Source: Pseudomonas sp. (GTDB lineage: Bacteria; Pseudomonadota; Gammaproteobacteria; Pseudomonadales; Pseudomonadaceae). Taken from it: 18,362 bases of DNA. This document shows positions 7,460 through 15,919 of this stretch, one piece after another. The position numbers and the translations under genes are program-made. The DNA lies in the NCBI GenBank assembly GCA_029239415.1, contig JAQZAY010000040.1, positions 1-18,362 on the forward strand. The letters run 5' to 3'. The notes below the pieces were generated by a model. That model was not told the DNA's origin. It did no database searches and saw only the letters and a program-made list of their open reading frames with translations. The stretch's first letter is position 1. Each line of letters opens with the position of its first letter.

Positions 7460-7525
7460 CCCTCTGAATGGAAGTGGAACGTGCCAAAGCCTGGTTAGCG
7501 CTTTGCCGTACTGCCATTCAGAGGG
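7460..7525 (-). promoter_or_regulatory. Structured 5' leader able to sequester the glsB-type ribosome site
   Basis: CCCTCTGAATGG (7460-7471) and CCATTCAGAGGG (7514-7525) are perfect 12-base inverted arms, 42 bases apart. Inside is a second stem, CAAAGC/GCTTTG (7485-7490 with 7500-7505). In the minus-strand RNA the AGAGGG ribosome site of the small membrane protein is inside the closing helix, six bases before the start codon. The structure would block initiation unless opened. A DNA-level operator is the alternative. No T-run is present, so it is not a purK terminator. Confidence 0.55.
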
Positions 7526-7547
7526 CGCGGGACACGCAGAGGTTCAA

Positions 7548-8630
7548 TCAGCCTGCGATCAGCCGTTCGACTTCGGCGATCCTCTGCTCGAGACTGGCCA
7601 TGTCGGCGCAGCGCAGGGTGGCGTGACCAACCTTGCGCCCGGCCTTGAAGGCCTTGCCGTAGTGATGCAGGTGGCATTCGTCGATGGCCACGACCTTGTC
7701 CACCGCCGGCACTTCGCCAATGAAATTGAGCATGGCGCTCTCGCCGACCTTGGCGGTCGAGCCCAGCGGCAGCCCGGCAACGGCGCGCAAGTGGTTCTCG
7801 AACTGGCTGCATTCGCTGCCTTCGATGGTCCAGTGCCCGGAGTTGTGCACGCGCGGGGCGATTTCGTTGGCTTTCAGGCCGCCATCGACTTCGAAGAATT
7901 CGAACGCCATGACGCCAACGTAGTCCAACTGCTGGAGTACGCGGCCAGCGTAGTCTTCGGCCAAGGCCTGCAGCGGATGCGACTGGCTGGCCACCGACAG
8001 GCGCAGGATGCCGCCCTCGTGGGTGTTGTGCACCAACGGGTAGAAGCGGGTCTCGCCATCACGGGCGCGCACCGAGATCAGCGAGACTTCGCCGGTGAAC
8101 GGCACGAAGCCTTCGAGCAGGCACGGCACGCTTCCCAGTTCGGCGAAGGTATCGACCACATCCTCAGGAGTGCGCAAGACCTTCTGTCCCTTGCCGTCAT
8201 AGCCCAGGGTACGGGTCTTGAGCACGGCCGGCAGGCCGATGCTGGCCACGGCAGCGTCGAGCCCTTGCTGGGACTGGATGTCGGCGAACGCAGGGGTCGG
8301 GATCCCCAGGTCCTTGAACATGCTCTTCTCGAACCAGCGATCACGAGCGATGCGCAGGGCATCGGCGCTTGGATACACCGGCACGAACTGGGACAGGAAA
8401 GCCACGGTCTCGGCCGGGATACTCTCGAACTCGAAGGTGACCAGGTCGACCTGGTCAGCCAGCTGGCGCAAGTGCTCCTGGTCGCCGTAGCCGGCGCGCA
8501 GGTGATCGCCCAGGGGCGCTGCACAGGCGTCGGGCGCCGGGTCGAGGAAAGCGAAGCTCATGCCCAGCGGGGTGCCCGCCAGGGCCAGCATGCGGCCCAG
8601 CTGGCCGCCACCGATTACACCGATTTTCAT
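7548..8630 (-). CDS. purK: N5-carboxyaminoimidazole ribonucleotide synthase PurK
   Basis: This enzyme uses ATP and bicarbonate to carboxylate AIR to N5-CAIR in de novo purine synthesis. It is an ATP-grasp protein of 360 residues, the normal length. Visible landmarks are the N-terminal dinucleotide-like loop GVIGGGQLGRML (residues 4-15), LGYDGKGQ in the ATP-binding region, VMAFEFF, and NEIAPRVHNSGHWT, which holds the metal-binding acid and substrate residues. The ATG at 8630 begins exactly at the conserved MKIGVIGGGQ. The frame runs further upstream but only through purE. The ribosome site GAGG overlaps the purE stop, 10 bases separate the genes, and they are clearly one operon. Confidence 0.97.
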   Translation of the reverse strand: MKIGVIGGGQLGRMLALAGTPLGMSFAFLDPAPDACAAPLGDHLRAGYGDQEHLRQLADQVDLVTFEFESIPAETVAFLSQFVPVYPSADALRIARDRWFEKSMFKDLGIPTPAFADIQSQQGLDAAVASIGLPAVLKTRTLGYDGKGQKVLRTPEDVVDTFAELGSVPCLLEGFVPFTGEVSLISVRARDGETRFYPLVHNTHEGGILRLSVASQSHPLQALAEDYAGRVLQQLDYVGVMAFEFFEVDGGLKANEIAPRVHNSGHWTIEGSECSQFENHLRAVAGLPLGSTAKVGESAMLNFIGEVPAVDKVVAIDECHLHHYGKAFKAGRKVGHATLRCADMASLEQRIAEVERLIAG

Positions 8631-8640
8631 GCTCTTGACC

Positions 8641-9132
8641 TCAGGCCTGACGCGGATCTGGATTGTCCAGGACGGTATCGGTCTGCTCAGTGCGGAACTG
8701 CTTGAGCGCTGCGTGATACTCGGGATACTTGGCGCCCAGGATGCTCGCCGAGAGCAACGCGGCGTTGATCGCGCCAGCGCGGCCGATGGCCAGGGTGGCA
8801 ACCGGCACACCCGCCGGCATCTGCACGATCGACAGCAGCGAATCGACGCCCGACAGCATCGACGACTGCACCGGCACGCCCAGCACCGGGAGATGGGTCT
8901 TGGCAGCGCACATGCCTGGCAGGTGGGCAGCGCCGCCGGCACCGGCAATGATCACCTCGATGCCACGTGCGTCGGCCTCTTCGGCGTACTGGAACAGCAG
9001 GTCCGGGGTACGGTGGGCGGAAACCACCTTCACCTCGTAGGGGATGCCGAGTTTTTCCAGCATATCGGCGGTGTGGCTAAGGGTGGACCAATCGGACTTG
9101 GAGCCCATGATCACGCCAACCAGTGCACTCAT
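8641..9132 (-). CDS. purE: N5-CAIR mutase PurE, class I
   Basis: This enzyme converts N5-CAIR, made by PurK, to CAIR by moving the carboxylate. It has 163 residues and acts as an octamer in characterised bacteria. The class I signature is clear: MGSKSD (residues 9-14), VVSAHRTP with H40 as the likely general acid/base, [11 protein letters not shown] near 65-75, and a [14 protein letters not shown] loop. The ATG at 9132 has AGAGG about 8 bases upstream. It is the promoter-proximal gene of purEK. The leader before it contains a terminator-like hairpin, described separately. Confidence 0.97.
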   Translation of the reverse strand: MSALVGVIMGSKSDWSTLSHTADMLEKLGIPYEVKVVSAHRTPDLLFQYAEEADARGIEVIIAGAGGAAHLPGMCAAKTHLPVLGVPVQSSMLSGVDSLLSIVQMPAGVPVATLAIGRAGAINAALLSASILGAKYPEYHAALKQFRTEQTDTVLDNPDPRQA

Positions 9133-9169
9133 CGTCGAGCCTCTTCGCTTGTGCGCCCGCGGGCGCGTC

Positions 9170-9210
9170 AAAAAACAACAAGCCACGCGGGACGACCGGC
9201 GTGGCTTGTT
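9170..9210 (-). terminator. Intrinsic terminator in the purE leader (attenuator, or terminator of the LysR gene)
   Basis: On the minus strand AACAAGCCACGC (9210-9199) and GCGTGGCTTGTT (9188-9177) form a perfect 12-bp stem with a 10-base loop. G and then six T follow (9175-9170). It lies 92 bases past the LysR stop and 38 bases before the purE start. The only good -10 for purE is upstream of it, so purE transcripts would have to pass it. Confidence 0.8.
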
Positions 9211-9221
9211 ATGCTATTCGA

Positions 9222-9271
9222 GGTCGGACGAGCCGACCGAAGGCCGCGCAGTATAACGTAACGCGGTGCAT
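9222..9271 (-). promoter_or_regulatory. Candidate purE promoter with leader hairpin
   Basis: On the minus strand TATACT (9255-9250) is a strong -10 with a GC-rich discriminator, predicting a start near 9243. No good -35 is present at 16-18 bases. A palindrome GGTGC-N7-GCACC overlaps the region where it would be, and might be an operator. Just after the start the RNA can fold GGTCGG/CCGACC (9238-9233 with 9227-9222). The -10 is seen; promoter use is inferred. Confidence 0.45.
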
Positions 9272-9302
9272 TTAAGGCACCCCGGCGACCAAGTGTGCGG
9301 CC

Positions 9303-10241
9303 TTATTTTTCGGGGTCTTGGCTGACTTTTGGGTCAGCTGTGCCGGCAGTGTTGCCTTCGAGCTTGCGCCACAGCAAGCGCACGTTGGCCTTGCGCACCA
9401 GTGCGCAACGGTAGAGGCGGATTTCCAGCGGCACATGCCACTGGTTCTGGCCGCAGATCACCAGCTCGCCACGCTCGAGCTCGCCACGCAGCGACAGGCG
9501 TGGTACCCAGGCGATGCCCAGGCCTTCGAGCGCCATGCTCTTGAGGCTGTCGGCCATGGCGGTCTCGTAGACGGTGGTGTAGCGCAGGTTGCGCTGGCGC
9601 ACCAGCAGGTTGACCGAGCGACCGAGAAAGGCCCCGGCACTGTAGGCCAGCAGCGGCACGCTGCCCTCGCCTTCGAGGTCGAACAACGCACGGCCCTCGG
9701 CATCGGCCGCACACACTGGCACCATCTCGGTGTGCCCCATGTGCAACGACGGGAAGATCTCCGCGTCCATCTGCAGGGCAGCATCCGGATCATAGAAGGC
9801 CAGCATGAGGTCGCAGCCACCTTCGCGCAGTGCATGCACGGCATCACCGACGTTGGTCGCCACCAGGCGGGTGGCCAGGTTCATGCCGTCGTTGCGCAAC
9901 TGCGCCACCCACCGCGGGAAGAAGCCCAGGGCCAGGGAGTGCGCGGCGGCGACTTGGATCACCTCGCCTTGCCCGCCTTCCAAGTGATGAAGATGACGCA
10001 GAACTTCGCTCAACTGGTCGACAACAGTGCGCGAGGTGACGAGAAACAGTTGTCCAGCCTCGGTCAGTTCGATCGGCGTGCGGGAACGATTCACCAAGGT
10101 CAGCCCCAGGGCCGCTTCAAGGCTGCGGATGCGGCGACTGAAAGCCGGCTGGGTCACGAAGCGTCGCTCGGCCGCTTTGGAGAAACTGCGGGTGGCGGCC
10201 AGGGCACTGAAATCTTCCAGCCATTTGCTCTCGAGGTTCAT
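9303..10241 (-). CDS. LysR-family transcriptional regulator, HypT-like
   Basis: This is a DNA-binding regulator of 312 residues, normal for LysR proteins. The winged helix-turn-helix is at about residues 5-65, with FSKAAERRFVTQPAFSRRIRSLE (20-42) as its core. The effector domain follows with IQVAAAHSLALGFFPRW and LEGLGIAWVPRLSL. From memory, the arrangement resembles E. coli HypT (YjiE), notably the KWL start, QPAFSRRIR and AAAHSL, but the ligand here is unknown. The ATG at 10241 has GGAGAG seven bases upstream; the frame continues upstream without a ribosome site. It is divergent from aspA, the usual geometry for a LysR regulator and its target, so control of aspA and of itself is plausible. 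Confidence 0.9.
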   Translation of the reverse strand: MNLESKWLEDFSALAATRSFSKAAERRFVTQPAFSRRIRSLEAALGLTLVNRSRTPIELTEAGQLFLVTSRTVVDQLSEVLRHLHHLEGGQGEVIQVAAAHSLALGFFPRWVAQLRNDGMNLATRLVATNVGDAVHALREGGCDLMLAFYDPDAALQMDAEIFPSLHMGHTEMVPVCAADAEGRALFDLEGEGSVPLLAYSAGAFLGRSVNLLVRQRNLRYTTVYETAMADSLKSMALEGLGIAWVPRLSLRGELERGELVICGQNQWHVPLEIRLYRCALVRKANVRLLWRKLEGNTAGTADPKVSQDPEK

Positions 10242-10324
10242 TGCACTCTCCCGGCATGCACCAAAATGGAACACGCACGAATTTGGATTGGCGTCACATG
10301 AATCATTATGCCGTTTGTGCATAG

Positions 10325-10371
10325 GTTAGCGACTAACAGCATTGGCCGCAAAATTGGCTCAGGCCTAGCAT
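10325..10371 (+). promoter_or_regulatory. LysR/aspA divergent control region: palindrome and candidate aspA promoter
   Basis: GTTAGCGACTAAC (10325-10337) is a perfect 13-base palindrome with a three-base centre, the size of a LysR T-N11-A box though not that exact form. Downstream, TTGGCC (10342-10347) and TAGCAT (10366-10371), 18 bases apart, could be the -35 and -10 of aspA. ATTGGC occurs three times in the region (10287, 10341, 10353). The aspA leader also holds the palindrome CCGGCATGTGCCGG (10382-10395). All roles are inferred. Confidence 0.35.
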
Positions 10372-10419
10372 TAGCGCCATTCCGGCATGTGCCGGGCCAA
10401 AACCGAGATGATATCCGTC

Positions 10420-11844
10420 ATGTCCTCCGCTGCATCGTTCCGCGTCGAAAAAGACCTGCTTGGTACCCTTGAAGTCCCTGCCGATGCCTACTTCGGCATC
10501 CAGACTCTGCGCGCTGCCAACAACTTCCACCTCTCCGGTGTACCGCTGTCGCACTACCCCAAGCTGGTCGTGGCCCTGGCCATGGTCAAGCAGGCGGCTG
10601 CCGACGCCAACCGTGAGCTGGGCCACCTGAGCGATGCCAAGCATGCCGCGATCAGCGAGGCCTGTGCCCGCCTGATACGTGGCGACTACCACGAACAGTT
10701 CGTGGTCGACATGATCCAGGGCGGTGCTGGTACTTCCACCAACATGAACGCCAACGAAGTCATCGCCAACATCGCGCTGGAGGCCATGGGCCACCAGAAG
10801 GGCGAGTACCAGTACCTGCACCCCAACAACGACGTGAACATGGCGCAGTCGACCAACGACGCCTATCCGACCGCGATCCGCCTGGGCCTGCTGCTTGGTC
10901 ACGATGCCTTGCTGGCCAGCCTCGACAGCCTGATCCAGGCCTTCGCCGCCAAGGGCCAGGAATTCGACCACGTACTGAAGATGGGCCGTACCCAGCTGCA
11001 GGACGCCGTGCCGATGACCCTGGGCCAGGAATTCCGCGCCTTCGCCACCACCATGACCGAAGACCTGAACCGCCTGCGTACCCTGGCACCCGAGCTGCTG
11101 ACCGAGATCAACCTGGGCGGTACCGCCATCGGTACCGGCATCAACGCCGACCCGGGCTACCAGATGCTGGCCGTGCAGCGGCTCGCCCTGATCAGCGGCC
11201 AGCCGCTGGTTCCGGCCGCCGACCTGATCGAAGCCACTTCCGACATGGGCGCCTTCGTGCTGTTCTCGGGCATGCTCAAGCGTACCGCGGTCAAGCTGTC
11301 GAAGATCTGCAACGACCTGCGCCTGCTGTCCAGCGGCCCGCGCACCGGCATCAACGAGATCAACTTGCCGGCGCGCCAGCCGGGCAGCTCGATCATGCCA
11401 GGCAAGGTCAACCCGGTGATCCCGGAGGCCGTCAACCAGGTGGCCTTCGCCATCATGGGCAACGACCTGGCCCTGACTGTCGCCGCCGAAGGTGGCCAGT
11501 TGCAGCTCAACGTCATGGAGCCACTGATCGCCTACAAGATCTTCGACTCGATCCGCCTGCTGCAACGCGCCATGGACATGCTGCGCGAGCACTGCATCGT
11601 CGGCATCACCGCCAACGAACAGCGTTGCCGTGAACTGGTCGAGCACTCGATCGGCCTGGTCACCGCGCTGAACCCTTACATCGGCTACGAAAACGCCACC
11701 CGTATCGCCCGTATCGCCCTGGAAAGCGGCCGCGGCGTCCTGGAACTGGTGCGCGAGGAAGGCCTGCTGGACGAGGCGATGCTCAACGACATCCTGCGTC
11801 CGGAAAACATGATTGCTCCACGTCTGGTCCCGCTCAAGGCGTAA
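10420..11844 (+). CDS. aspA: Aspartate ammonia-lyase AspA
   Basis: This enzyme reversibly deaminates L-aspartate to fumarate and ammonium, feeding carbon into the citric acid cycle. It has 474 residues. The fumarase/aspartase superfamily signatures are all present: GGAGTSTNMNANEV (101-114), HPNNDVNMAQSTND (134-147), MGRTQLQDAVPMTLGQEF (188-205) and the catalytic loop GSSIMPGKVN (322-331), where the second serine (S324) is the likely base. The GSSIMPGKVN loop is shared with fumarase, but overall sequence and length favour aspartase. I chose ATG 10420 (MSSAASF), which matches the Pseudomonas N-terminus I recall; ATG codons at 10387 and 10408 are in frame but lack ribosome sites. It is divergent from the LysR gene and followed by a strong terminator. 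Confidence 0.93.
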   Translation: MSSAASFRVEKDLLGTLEVPADAYFGIQTLRAANNFHLSGVPLSHYPKLVVALAMVKQAAADANRELGHLSDAKHAAISEACARLIRGDYHEQFVVDMIQGGAGTSTNMNANEVIANIALEAMGHQKGEYQYLHPNNDVNMAQSTNDAYPTAIRLGLLLGHDALLASLDSLIQAFAAKGQEFDHVLKMGRTQLQDAVPMTLGQEFRAFATTMTEDLNRLRTLAPELLTEINLGGTAIGTGINADPGYQMLAVQRLALISGQPLVPAADLIEATSDMGAFVLFSGMLKRTAVKLSKICNDLRLLSSGPRTGINEINLPARQPGSSIMPGKVNPVIPEAVNQVAFAIMGNDLALTVAAEGGQLQLNVMEPLIAYKIFDSIRLLQRAMDMLREHCIVGITANEQRCRELVEHSIGLVTALNPYIGYENATRIARIALESGRGVLELVREEGLLDEAMLNDILRPENMIAPRLVPLKA

Positions 11845-11899
11845 CCGACGGTTGTAAACGCTCACCAGGTTTGAGGGACTAGACACCTCTCGACCTTTG

Positions 11900-11934
11900 A
11901 GGGCCCGAAGCGATGCTTCGGGCCCTTTTTTTTT
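11900..11934 (+). terminator. Rho-independent terminator of aspA
   Basis: AGGGCCCGAAGC (11900-11911), a GAT loop and GCTTCGGGCCCT (11915-11926) form a perfect 12-bp stem followed by a run of nine T. It lies 56 bases after the aspA stop. This is a textbook intrinsic terminator and separates aspA from the downstream symporter gene. Confidence 0.97.
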
Positions 11935-12012
11935 CCAAGGCCAAGCCGGTCCCGCCCAGGGATGCCAACTGCCTTTGCGCCAATCCCTACAGACGCGCCC
12001 ACCTTTGGTGCG

Positions 12013-12018
12013 TATAGT
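12013..12018 (+). promoter_or_regulatory. Candidate -10 for the alanine/glycine symporter gene
   Basis: TATAGT matches five of six positions of the sigma-70 -10 hexamer and lies 115 bases upstream of the symporter start, after the aspA terminator. No convincing -35 is present at the right distance, so activation by a regulator, or another promoter, is possible. Confidence 0.25.
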
Positions 12019-12132
12019 GCCCGCCCTTCTTCCGGGCCAGGCGCCATGTTGCCGCGCCCGGCAGACGTACACTTCATGCACTCAAAGCGGTGAACCACGC
12101 CGTTCGCCAGCGATTAAAGCGAGGAAAAATCC

Positions 12133-13533
12133 ATGCTTGGAGTCATCAACGACTTCCTCTCGGGCAAGGTACTGATCGTGCTGATTGTCGGTCTGGGCAG
12201 CTATTTCACGATTCGCTCGCGTTTTGTCCAACTGCGTCACTTTACCCACATGTTCTCGGTCTTTCGCGACAGCCTGCGCAGCAGCAGCGATCAGCTGAGT
12301 TCTTTCCAGGCCTTGATGCTCAGCCTCGCCGGCCGGGTCGGCGCGGGCAACATCGCCGGGGTCGGGATCGCCGTGACCCTGGGTGGTCCAGGCGCCGTGT
12401 TCTGGATGTGGGTCACTGCGCTGGTGGGCATGTCCAGCAGCTTCTTCGAATGTACCCTCGGGCAGCTCTACAAGCGTTGCGACAGTGACGGACAATACCG
12501 TGGCGGCCCGTCGTTCTACATCCAGCATGGCCTGGGCAAGCGCTGGCTCGGCCTGGTCATGGCGTTTTTGCTGCTGGTGACCTTCGGCCTCGCCTTCAAC
12601 GGCTTGCAGGCCCATGCGGTCACCCATTCGCTGAACAACGCCTTTGGCCTGTCCACCACCCACACCGGGATTGCCCTGGCCGTGCTGCTGGGCCTGGTGT
12701 TCGTAGGCGGCATCAAGCGCATCGCCGCCGTGGCCGACCTGCTGGTACCGATCAAGACCCTGGCCTATATCGCCGTCACCCTGTACGTCATCGTGCTGCA
12801 GTTCGACCAGGTGCCGGCCATGCTCATGACTATCGTCAGGAGCGCCTTCGGCCTGGACCAGGCGTTTGGCGGCCTGATTGGCGCTGCCATCGTCATGGGT
12901 GTGAAACGGGGCGTGTTCGCCAACGAAGCCGGCCTTGGCAGCGCGCCGAACGTCGCCGCCGTGGCCCAGGTGGAGCATCCCGTGGCCCAGGGCGTGGTCC
13001 AGGCGTTCAGCGTGTTCCTCGACACCTTCATCATCTGCACCTGCACGGCCCTGCTGATCCTGCTGTCGGGCTTCTACACGCCAGGCTTCGAAGGCGACGG
13101 CATCGCGCTGACCCAGAATTCCCTGGCGGCAGTGGTGGGTGACTGGGGCCGCATCTTCATCAGCGTCGCCCTGTCGCTGTTCGTGTTCACCTCGATCCTC
13201 TACAACTATTACCTTGGCGAGAGCAACCTGCGGTTCATGATCGGTGAAAACCGCATGGCGCTGATCGGTTTCCGCGCCTTGGTACTGGTGCTGATCCTCT
13301 GGGGTGCGATCGAGGACCTGGGCACGGTGTTCGCCTTTGCCGACATCACCATGACGATGCTTGCCTTCGTCAACCTGATCGCCCTTGCGCTGTTGTTCGG
13401 CATTGCCCTGCGCGTGCTGCGCGACTACGACCAGCAGCGTGCTGCGGGGATCCGGGTACCGGTGTTCGACCCGGCCAAGTTCCGCGACCTGGATCTGGAC
13501 AAGCGCGCCTGGCCTGAGCGCGAAGAGCGCTGA
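12133..13533 (+). CDS. Alanine/glycine:sodium symporter (AGCS family)
   Basis: This inner-membrane transporter couples uptake of alanine, glycine or similar small amino acids to sodium or protons. It has 466 residues with about ten or more membrane helices. Family motifs are visible: YFTIRSRFVQLRHF near 24-37, a GRVGAGNIAGVGIA loop near 66-80 for substrate and cation binding, QYRGGPSFYIQ near 120-130, and GVKRGVFANEAGLGSAPN near 256-273, the AGCS signature. ATG 12133 is preceded by GAGGA. The short tail is charged and cytoplasmic. It follows aspA after a terminator, so it is separately transcribed, but a shared role in amino-acid use is plausible. No clear terminator follows; a 5-bp hairpin overlaps the stop. 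Confidence 0.93.
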   Translation: MLGVINDFLSGKVLIVLIVGLGSYFTIRSRFVQLRHFTHMFSVFRDSLRSSSDQLSSFQALMLSLAGRVGAGNIAGVGIAVTLGGPGAVFWMWVTALVGMSSSFFECTLGQLYKRCDSDGQYRGGPSFYIQHGLGKRWLGLVMAFLLLVTFGLAFNGLQAHAVTHSLNNAFGLSTTHTGIALAVLLGLVFVGGIKRIAAVADLLVPIKTLAYIAVTLYVIVLQFDQVPAMLMTIVRSAFGLDQAFGGLIGAAIVMGVKRGVFANEAGLGSAPNVAAVAQVEHPVAQGVVQAFSVFLDTFIICTCTALLILLSGFYTPGFEGDGIALTQNSLAAVVGDWGRIFISVALSLFVFTSILYNYYLGESNLRFMIGENRMALIGFRALVLVLILWGAIEDLGTVFAFADITMTMLAFVNLIALALLFGIALRVLRDYDQQRAAGIRVPVFDPAKFRDLDLDKRAWPEREER

Positions 13534-13727
13534 AGTCCTCCTGGTTCCGCTAGGGGGTTACCAAATCCACCTTTCTCACGGATGAGGGGTGGCAGCCGTA
13601 CGCGGGGTGAGAGACCGCAGACTTGGAACCCGGCCAGACCGACGCTTGCAGGCTTGAACGAGCGATCCTCGGGACAAGGCACACAACTTGCTGTTCAATG
13701 CACCCAGCCCATCGCCGGATGCCGAGC

Positions 13728-14720
13728 ATGCTCTCCACCCACCTCACCACCCTCAATGCCGTTTCGTTGATCCTGCAGGTGTTCCAGGCACACAACGAGA
13801 GCGCCGAGAAGCTGCTGGCCGGCAGCGGCATTGCCCTGGCAGACCTGGGCCACGCTGATGTCCGGATCACCACCCAGCAGGAATTGCAGGTCTGCTCCAA
13901 TGCCGTGGCGCAACGCGAGCACATCGGCCTGCAACTGGGTGTCCGCATGCACGTGTCGTGCTACGGTCTGCTCGGTTACGCCCTGCTCTCCAGTGCCACC
14001 TTAGGTGACGCCCTGCGCCTGGCGATGCGCTATCCAGCGTTGCTGGGCACCTTCTTCGAGTTGCAGCTGATCGACGATGGCCAGCGGGTCTGGCTCTGCG
14101 CCAGCGACTACCGGGAGGCGCCGCAACTGACGGCGTTCAACGCCGAGTTCTGCCTGCTTTCGCTGAAGGTCATCTGCGAGGACTTGATCGGACGTACGCT
14201 CCCCTTGCTAGGAGCACGCTTCGCGCACGATCGGCCGGGTTACCACGCCCTGTACGAAGATGCATTCCACTGTCCCCTGGCGTTCGGCGCCGAAGACACA
14301 GCCTTTGCCTTCGAGCGCCACTGGCTGGATGCACCGCTGCCGCTGGCCGATCCGATCACCCATCAGGCCATGAGCGAAAACTGTCGGCGGCTGAACAGGG
14401 AGTTCACCGGGCGCCAGGCCTGGCTGGAGCGGATTCGCCGCCTCATGCTCGAGCAGCTGGACGCCCCGCCGGGGCTCGAGGTGCTGGCGCAACAGATGAA
14501 CTGTTCGTCACGCACCCTGCGCCGGCATTTGCAGGCCTTGGGCAGCAGCTACCAGCAACTGCTCGACGAGTTGCGCTTCGTACGGGCCAAGCAGCTGCTT
14601 GCCGATGAGCAGATCCCCATCTACCGGATAGCCGAGGCGCTGGGTTTCAGCGAGCCGGCAAGCTTCAGGCATGCTTTCCAGCGATGGAGCGGTGTAGCCC
14701 CGAGTCATTTCCGCATATGA
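13728..14720 (+). CDS. AraC-family regulator with arabinose-binding-type N-terminal domain
   Basis: This is a DNA-binding regulator of 330 residues. Residues 1-210 look like the PF12625-type ligand domain found in OruR-like regulators. Residues 246-330 are the AraC DNA-binding domain with two helix-turn-helix units, LEVLAQQMNCSSRTLRRHL (250-268) and IYRIAEALGFSEPASFRHAFQRW (298-320), ending in SGVAPSHFRI. I chose ATG 13728 because GGA lies about 9 bases upstream and the family N-terminus begins near here; earlier in-frame starts (TTG 13623, ATG 13698 and 13719) have no ribosome site. The acetylpolyamine deacetylase gene begins 152 bases downstream on the same strand, so it is the most likely target. 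The ligand, perhaps a polyamine or amino acid, is inferred from context only. Confidence 0.9.
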   Translation: MLSTHLTTLNAVSLILQVFQAHNESAEKLLAGSGIALADLGHADVRITTQQELQVCSNAVAQREHIGLQLGVRMHVSCYGLLGYALLSSATLGDALRLAMRYPALLGTFFELQLIDDGQRVWLCASDYREAPQLTAFNAEFCLLSLKVICEDLIGRTLPLLGARFAHDRPGYHALYEDAFHCPLAFGAEDTAFAFERHWLDAPLPLADPITHQAMSENCRRLNREFTGRQAWLERIRRLMLEQLDAPPGLEVLAQQMNCSSRTLRRHLQALGSSYQQLLDELRFVRAKQLLADEQIPIYRIAEALGFSEPASFRHAFQRWSGVAPSHFRI

Positions 14721-14770
14721 CTGCGATCACGCCTTTCAAAGCAGGAGCGGGGCCTATCAGGCCATCATGA

Positions 14771-14796
14771 TTGGCCAGATAAATCCCCTTTTGGCC
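14771..14796 (+). promoter_or_regulatory. Possible AraC-type direct-repeat operator upstream of aphA
   Basis: TTGGCC occurs at 14771-14776 and again at 14791-14796, a 20-base step, or about two helical turns, with an A/T-rich stretch between. AraC proteins usually bind such same-face direct repeats next to the -35. GTTATC, 17 bases after the second copy, is a poor -10. The site lies between the AraC gene and its likely target. Confidence 0.3.
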
Positions 14797-14872
14797 GTTT
14801 GCGTCGTTCTCCCGTTATCACTGAGGCCGTGACAATGAGCCAACGCCTGTCAGAAAAAGAGAGAACACCATC

Positions 14873-15915
<1,043 letters not shown>

Positions 15916-15919
<4 letters not shown>

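Noticed and set aside
7475..7490. Sigma-54 promoter for the GlsB-type gene (TGGCACG on the minus strand)
   Set aside because: The -24 half is perfect, but the -12 TTGC is absent at the required spacing.
10342..10358. Sigma-54 promoter for aspA (TGGCCG-N5-TTGGC)
   Set aside because: The spacing resembles -24/-12 but the essential GC of the -12 element is GG here, so the match fails.
10333..12081. 582-codon minus-strand frame opposite aspA
   Set aside because: It runs straight through the aspA terminator and mirrors aspA; composition and lack of motifs mark it as a shadow.
13534..13727. Terminator after the symporter gene
   Set aside because: A weak stem CCACC/GGTGG near 13569-13594 with an inner CTCA/TGAG pairing has no T-run, and nothing else in the gap is convincing.
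14738..14762. Pseudomonas REP element (GCAGGAGCGGGG)
   Set aside because: Only a short partial resemblance, without the paired palindrome of a REP sequence.
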